Assembly: GCA_031280955.1 (NCBI GenBank)
Contig: JAITGA010000023.1
Coordinates: 1 to 64,000, forward strand
From: Lachnospiraceae bacterium
GTDB taxonomy: Bacteria; Bacillota; Clostridia; Lachnospirales; Lachnospiraceae
Direction of reading: 5' to 3'
Length of the DNA stretch: 64,000 nucleotides
Positions 60,489-64,000 of this stretch are shown here, one piece after another. The translations under genes and the position numbers were made by a program. Position 1 is the first letter of the stretch. Each line of letters begins with the position of its first letter. The notes beneath the pieces were generated by a model that searched no databases, had not been told where the DNA came from, and saw nothing but the letters and a program-made list of their open reading frames with translations.

Positions 60489-61744
60489 TATATCTTGCCC
60501 CCCAACAGCATTTTCACTGTTTTTTGTGGATTGAAGACCTCTATGTCATCAGGGACATTTTGCCCGTATGTCATATATGAAAGCGAAGCTCCGGTATAAA
60601 GCTTCAGATTGAGTACATTTCCTAGGGTTGCCGTTTCGTCAAGCTTGGTGAAAATCAGCTTGAAATCCGCCATATTCTTGTATGAATCAGCGATGCTTTT
60701 CAAGTCACGGTACTTAGTCGTGGCACTAACTACCAGATAAACCTCCGTGGGGACGACCTGTGCCACTGCTTCCACGAACTCGGCAATACTCTTCTTTTGG
60801 CTCTTGTTCTGATGTGAATGTCCTGCCGTATCGACGATAATCAGGTCATAGTCACGAAACTCTCCGATCGCCTGGGTCATTTCCTCTTTGGCGTAAATGA
60901 CACGGAAAGGCACTTCGAGGATATTGGCATATGTTTTCAACTGTTCGGCAGCGGCGATACGGTATGTGTCCGTGGTCAAAAGGGCAACCTTTTTTTGCTC
61001 ATCAACACGGAAACGCGAGGCAATCTTGGCAATGGTGGTCGTCTTCCCCACCCCGGTCGGTCCCACGAAGAAGATGACCTTGGGTTCATTTTCGGCACAA
61101 GTAATCGTTGCCGGTTTACCGAATTTGAGTATCATCCGCTGGTAAATATTGGATAAAGCATGGTCGAGGGGGATGTTGGGTTTGTTGTTTTTGTCCACCT
61201 CGTCAATGATTTGGTTGGCGTATACTTCATAGATTTCATTGTCTATCATTTTGTTATAAAGAAGGCGCAGGAAAATGAGCAGCTCCGTCATTTCTTCCTT
61301 GTCGCCGTTTTCGCTCTTTTCTTCCTCGGGCTTCGCCAACTGCTGTTCAAGCAGTATCTGGAGGCTGTCGATCTTGTCTTCGAGGACGGTACTTTTTTTC
61401 GTCGTTCGACTCGTGCCGGGTGGTGGTTCATAGATAATCGCATTGTTGGGTGCGGGGGTGTCTTCGGGGATAATCTGCGGTACGAGAGGACGCACGGTGC
61501 GGGGTGGCGGGGTTTTGGGTTGTTTGCTCTCAGGGATAGAGCCGTTTTTTGCCGCCAAGCGGATGCGTTCGCTCTCTTCTTCCAAAGCCACGGTAACTTC
61601 TGTCATTTGCGGGCGCAGGAAACCTAGCAGTCCTTTTTTCTTGATGCTGCGGACATTCATGATTACAATTCCCGTTCCCAGCTCCTTTTTGGCTTCTGCC
61701 ACGGCATCGGATTCAGTTTTGGCTTGGAACTTCTTGATTATCAT
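60488..61744 (-). CDS. flhF: Flagellar SRP-like GTPase FlhF
   Basis: 418 residues: an N-terminal basic domain (IIKKFQAKTESDAVAEAKKELG), a low-complexity linker, and the NG domain with G1 GPTGVGKTTTIAKIA near residue 226 and IVDTAGHSHQN (G3). It targets early flagellar components to the membrane site. It lies between flhA and flhG. Confidence 0.95.
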   Translation of the reverse strand: MIIKKFQAKTESDAVAEAKKELGTGIVIMNVRSIKKKGLLGFLRPQMTEVTVALEEESERIRLAAKNGSIPESKQPKTPPPRTVRPLVPQIIPEDTPAPNNAIIYEPPPGTSRTTKKSTVLEDKIDSLQILLEQQLAKPEEEKSENGDKEEMTELLIFLRLLYNKMIDNEIYEVYANQIIDEVDKNNKPNIPLDHALSNIYQRMILKFGKPATITCAENEPKVIFFVGPTGVGKTTTIAKIASRFRVDEQKKVALLTTDTYRIAAAEQLKTYANILEVPFRVIYAKEEMTQAIGEFRDYDLIIVDTAGHSHQNKSQKKSIAEFVEAVAQVVPTEVYLVVSATTKYRDLKSIADSYKNMADFKLIFTKLDETATLGNVLNLKLYTGASLSYMTYGQNVPDDIEVFNPQKTVKMLLGGKI

Positions 61745-61798
61745 GCGACTCCTGTAATTGAAAAGTGATAAGTGCTATTGTCATTTATAACTTTGGGT

Positions 61799-61845
61799 GG
61801 ATTGCCTCGCTACGTAGCGCACGGAGTACGCATGCAATGACGAGG
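61799..61845. repeat. Dispersed GGATTGC...GCAATGACGAGG repeat
   Basis: GGATTGCCTCGC at 61799-61810, CGCTACGTAGCG palindrome inside, and GCAATGACGAGG at the right end: outer arms can pair (CCTCG with CGAGG). Resembles small dispersed palindromic repeats of many genomes and shares its left part with 40450-40469. It fills the 164-bp gap between flhA and flhF. Confidence 0.55.
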
Positions 61846-61908
61846 TTTATAATGTATTCCACTCCGAGAAAAACGACTGGTTTATGTCGTATTTCCTACA
61901 CACAAGTT

Positions 61909-63954
61909 TTACTTGGTAAAACTCGTGTGTATCATTCCAACTGATTGCAACTCCACATTGCTGTCTATCTCATTATATGATACCACAATCAAATCACGCA
62001 AGTAATCTTCTGTTAATCGTTTAAAATACATTCGCACTATCGGCGAAGTGATTACAATCGGGTTTTTGCCCATCCCCTCCAGTTTCTTCACCTCTTCCTC
62101 GACCGAACTCATCAAGCTCTTCGTTACTTCGGGGTCAAGGGTCAGATACGCCCCCTGCTCTGTCTGCTTGACACTTGCCATGATTTCCTGTTCCATCTTC
62201 GGGTCAAGGGTGACGACACTAGACGGCTCACTACCGGGGAAGTACTTGCTGGAAATCGCCCGCTTCAAGCTCTGTCTGACATATTCGGTCAAAATATCGG
62301 TGTCACGGGTAGTAGTGGCATAATCTGCCATTGTCTCAAAAATCGAAAGCAAATCGCGAATCGATATCCCCTCTTTGAGCAAATTTTGCAAAACCTTTTG
62401 GATTTCGCCCAATCCCAGTAGCTTAGGAGTCAACTCATCTATCAGCGATGGATGCGTCTCCCGCAGATTGGCGATCAAGTTTTGTACATCCTGACGAGTA
62501 AGCAGTTCGGCTATATGATGGCGAATTTGCTCCGTTAAATGAGTGGCAATAATCGAGGGCGGGTCAACAACCGTATATCCCAGACTCTCGGCACGTTCAC
62601 GTTGGCTCTCGGTAATCCATATCGCCGGGAGATGGAATGAAGGCTCAAAAGTGGGTATCCCCATAATCTCTTCTTCGGCAAAGCCCGGATTCATTGCCAT
62701 ATAATGGTCAAAGAGGATTTCTCCCTCACTAACTTGAACACCCTTGACCTTGATAATGTATTGGTTGGGATTGAGTTGAATATTGTCACGCAAGCGGATA
62801 ATCGGTACGACTGTCCCCAGTTCAAGGGCTATTTGTCTTCTAATCATCACGACACGATCGAGCAGATCCCCCCCTTGGTTGACATCAGCAAGAGGAATGA
62901 TACCATACCCGAACTCCAGTTCGATGGGGTCAACCTGTAACAAGCTGTTGACATTTTCCGGCTGACGGATTTCTTCTGCCAGCGTTTCATCCATGTCCAC
63001 CTCATCGACTATCGCCGCCGCTTGCAGCTGGTTGGACATCATATAACCGCAAACAATAAAGATCATACCCAATCCGACGAAGACAACCGCCGGCAACGGG
63101 GTGATGATTCCCAGTCCCGCCACTACTGAGCCGACGAGATAGAGTGACTTGGGTACGCCGAACAGCTGCTTGATGAGAACGGAGCCAAACTCTGCCGCCT
63201 TTGTCCCCTTGGTAACAAGGATACCTGTCGAAAGTGATATCAAGAGGGCGGGTATTTGATTGACGAGACCGTCACCAATCGTCAAAATGGTAAAGCGTTC
63301 CATCGACGCCATCGCATCAAGGTTGTAAACCATCATCCCGACGGCGAAACCGCCAAAGGCGTTGATAAGGGTCGTCAGCAGACCGAGGATGGCATCTCCC
63401 TTGACATATTTGACCGCACCGTCCATAGAACCGAAAAAGCTTGATTCATCTTGAATCTTCTGCCGCCGTGCCAGAGCCTCTTGGTCGGTGATAGCTCCGG
63501 TGTTGAGGTCAGCATCAATCGCCATTTGCTTGCCCGGCATCGCATCAAGGGTAAAACGAGCGGTGACTTCGGCGACTCGCTCCGAACCCTTATTGATGAC
63601 AAGGAACTGGACGAGAATCAAGATGAAAAAGATGACCACCCCGATGACAAGGTTGCCGCCGCCGACAAACTCACCAAAAGTCCTGACCACTTGCCCGGCA
63701 TCACCGGTTGCAAGAATGAATCTGGTGGAATTGACATTTAAACCAACACGGAAAATCGTCGAGAATAGCAAAATGGTGGGGAAAAACGCCATATCCAGCA
63801 CTTCCCGCGCAAACATACAGCTAAACATTATCGTAAAGGCGACAGCAATATTGATGGCGAACAAGATATCCAGAAGCCAACCCGGCAGATGGATGAGCAT
63901 CATGATAAACGCCGAAAGAAGATATAACGCTACGCCTATATCTGCTTTTTTCAC
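61909..63954 (-). CDS. flhA: Flagellar export gate protein FlhA
   Basis: About 681 residues: eight N-terminal membrane helices (about 5-310) including the FHIPEP-region equivalent FRVGLNVNSTRFIL, and a cytoplasmic domain (about 340-681) that docks export chaperones. Nearly complete at the window edge. I chose GTG at 63954, seven nt after AGAGG, which begins directly before KKADIGVALYLL as in other FlhA proteins; a longer TTG start at 63984 is less likely. It precedes flhF, the conserved order. Confidence 0.95.
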   Translation of the reverse strand: MKKADIGVALYLLSAFIMMLIHLPGWLLDILFAINIAVAFTIMFSCMFAREVLDMAFFPTILLFSTIFRVGLNVNSTRFILATGDAGQVVRTFGEFVGGGNLVIGVVIFFILILVQFLVINKGSERVAEVTARFTLDAMPGKQMAIDADLNTGAITDQEALARRQKIQDESSFFGSMDGAVKYVKGDAILGLLTTLINAFGGFAVGMMVYNLDAMASMERFTILTIGDGLVNQIPALLISLSTGILVTKGTKAAEFGSVLIKQLFGVPKSLYLVGSVVAGLGIITPLPAVVFVGLGMIFIVCGYMMSNQLQAAAIVDEVDMDETLAEEIRQPENVNSLLQVDPIELEFGYGIIPLADVNQGGDLLDRVVMIRRQIALELGTVVPIIRLRDNIQLNPNQYIIKVKGVQVSEGEILFDHYMAMNPGFAEEEIMGIPTFEPSFHLPAIWITESQRERAESLGYTVVDPPSIIATHLTEQIRHHIAELLTRQDVQNLIANLRETHPSLIDELTPKLLGLGEIQKVLQNLLKEGISIRDLLSIFETMADYATTTRDTDILTEYVRQSLKRAISSKYFPGSEPSSVVTLDPKMEQEIMASVKQTEQGAYLTLDPEVTKSLMSSVEEEVKKLEGMGKNPIVITSPIVRMYFKRLTEDYLRDLIVVSYNEIDSNVELQSVGMIHTSFTK

Positions 63955-64000
63955 TCCAATTCCTCTCTTAGTCACCCGCCCCAAATAGATGCCCGATGCC

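Noticed and set aside
63955..64000. Possible 3' end of flhB at the right window edge
   Set aside because: Expected from gene order, but the remaining 46 bp do not allow a frame to be recognised.

Overview
The window reads as a chromosomal segment of an anaerobic, flagellated, Gram-positive (Firmicutes, most likely Clostridia-type) bacterium, probably not a model species. Reasons: strong AGGAGG ribosome binding sites and well-formed sigma-A promoters throughout; a dnaG-rpoD-trmK-nif3 block; a class A RNase P RNA; CsoR-type metal regulation; and a Bacillus/Clostridium-style fla/che operon (flhA-flhF-flhG-pilZ-cheB-cheA-cheW-cheC-cheD-fliA-fapA) with CheC and CheD. No taxon can be named from the sequence alone.

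Layout. 1-3990: a heterodimeric multidrug-type ABC exporter behind a promoter, a 23-codon leader peptide and an attenuator with mutually exclusive hairpins. 3996-8209: glycolytic operon gap-pgk-tpiA plus a polyprenyl-phosphate-type glycosyltransferase; its promoter abuts four tandem 23-bp palindromic units. 8255-13270: a PHP-type phosphatase, a double-receiver regulator and a large hybrid histidine kinase. 13436-20611: rpsT, rnpB, a TGS-containing uridine kinase-like protein, nif3, trmK, rpoD and dnaG. 20819-28586: dgt, a GNAT-GNAT fusion with an AAC(6')-like half, carB, and a CPx metal ATPase with its CsoR-type repressor.

28747-37480 is an AT-richer accessory stretch beginning at a tRNA-Leu(AAG). 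It holds a NERD-domain protein, the decayed start of a P-loop ATPase gene, a repeat-bearing surface protein, a small-ORF/retropepsin pair with its own promoter, and a FokI-type restriction-modification locus: a two-headed adenine methyltransferase followed by a full-length FokI-like endonuclease gene interrupted by two single-base (-1) shifts, both in oligo-A runs.

37605-49618, on the minus strand and directly downstream of the motility operon, holds nine consecutive genes whose products all carry CxxC zinc ribbons, most joined to low-complexity linkers, membrane segments and different partner domains (SPFH, Tim44/NTF2-like, lipocalin-like, RCC1 propeller, leucine-rich repeats). It resembles a strongly expanded version of the Bacillus ydjGHI envelope module and is the best candidate here for an undescribed system. 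49647-63954 is the distal fla/che operon, including a CheB that lacks its receiver domain, sigma-28, FapA and a SwrB/DUF6115-like protein. From 63954 down to 37605 every gene points the same way, so motility and zinc-ribbon genes may be partly co-transcribed.
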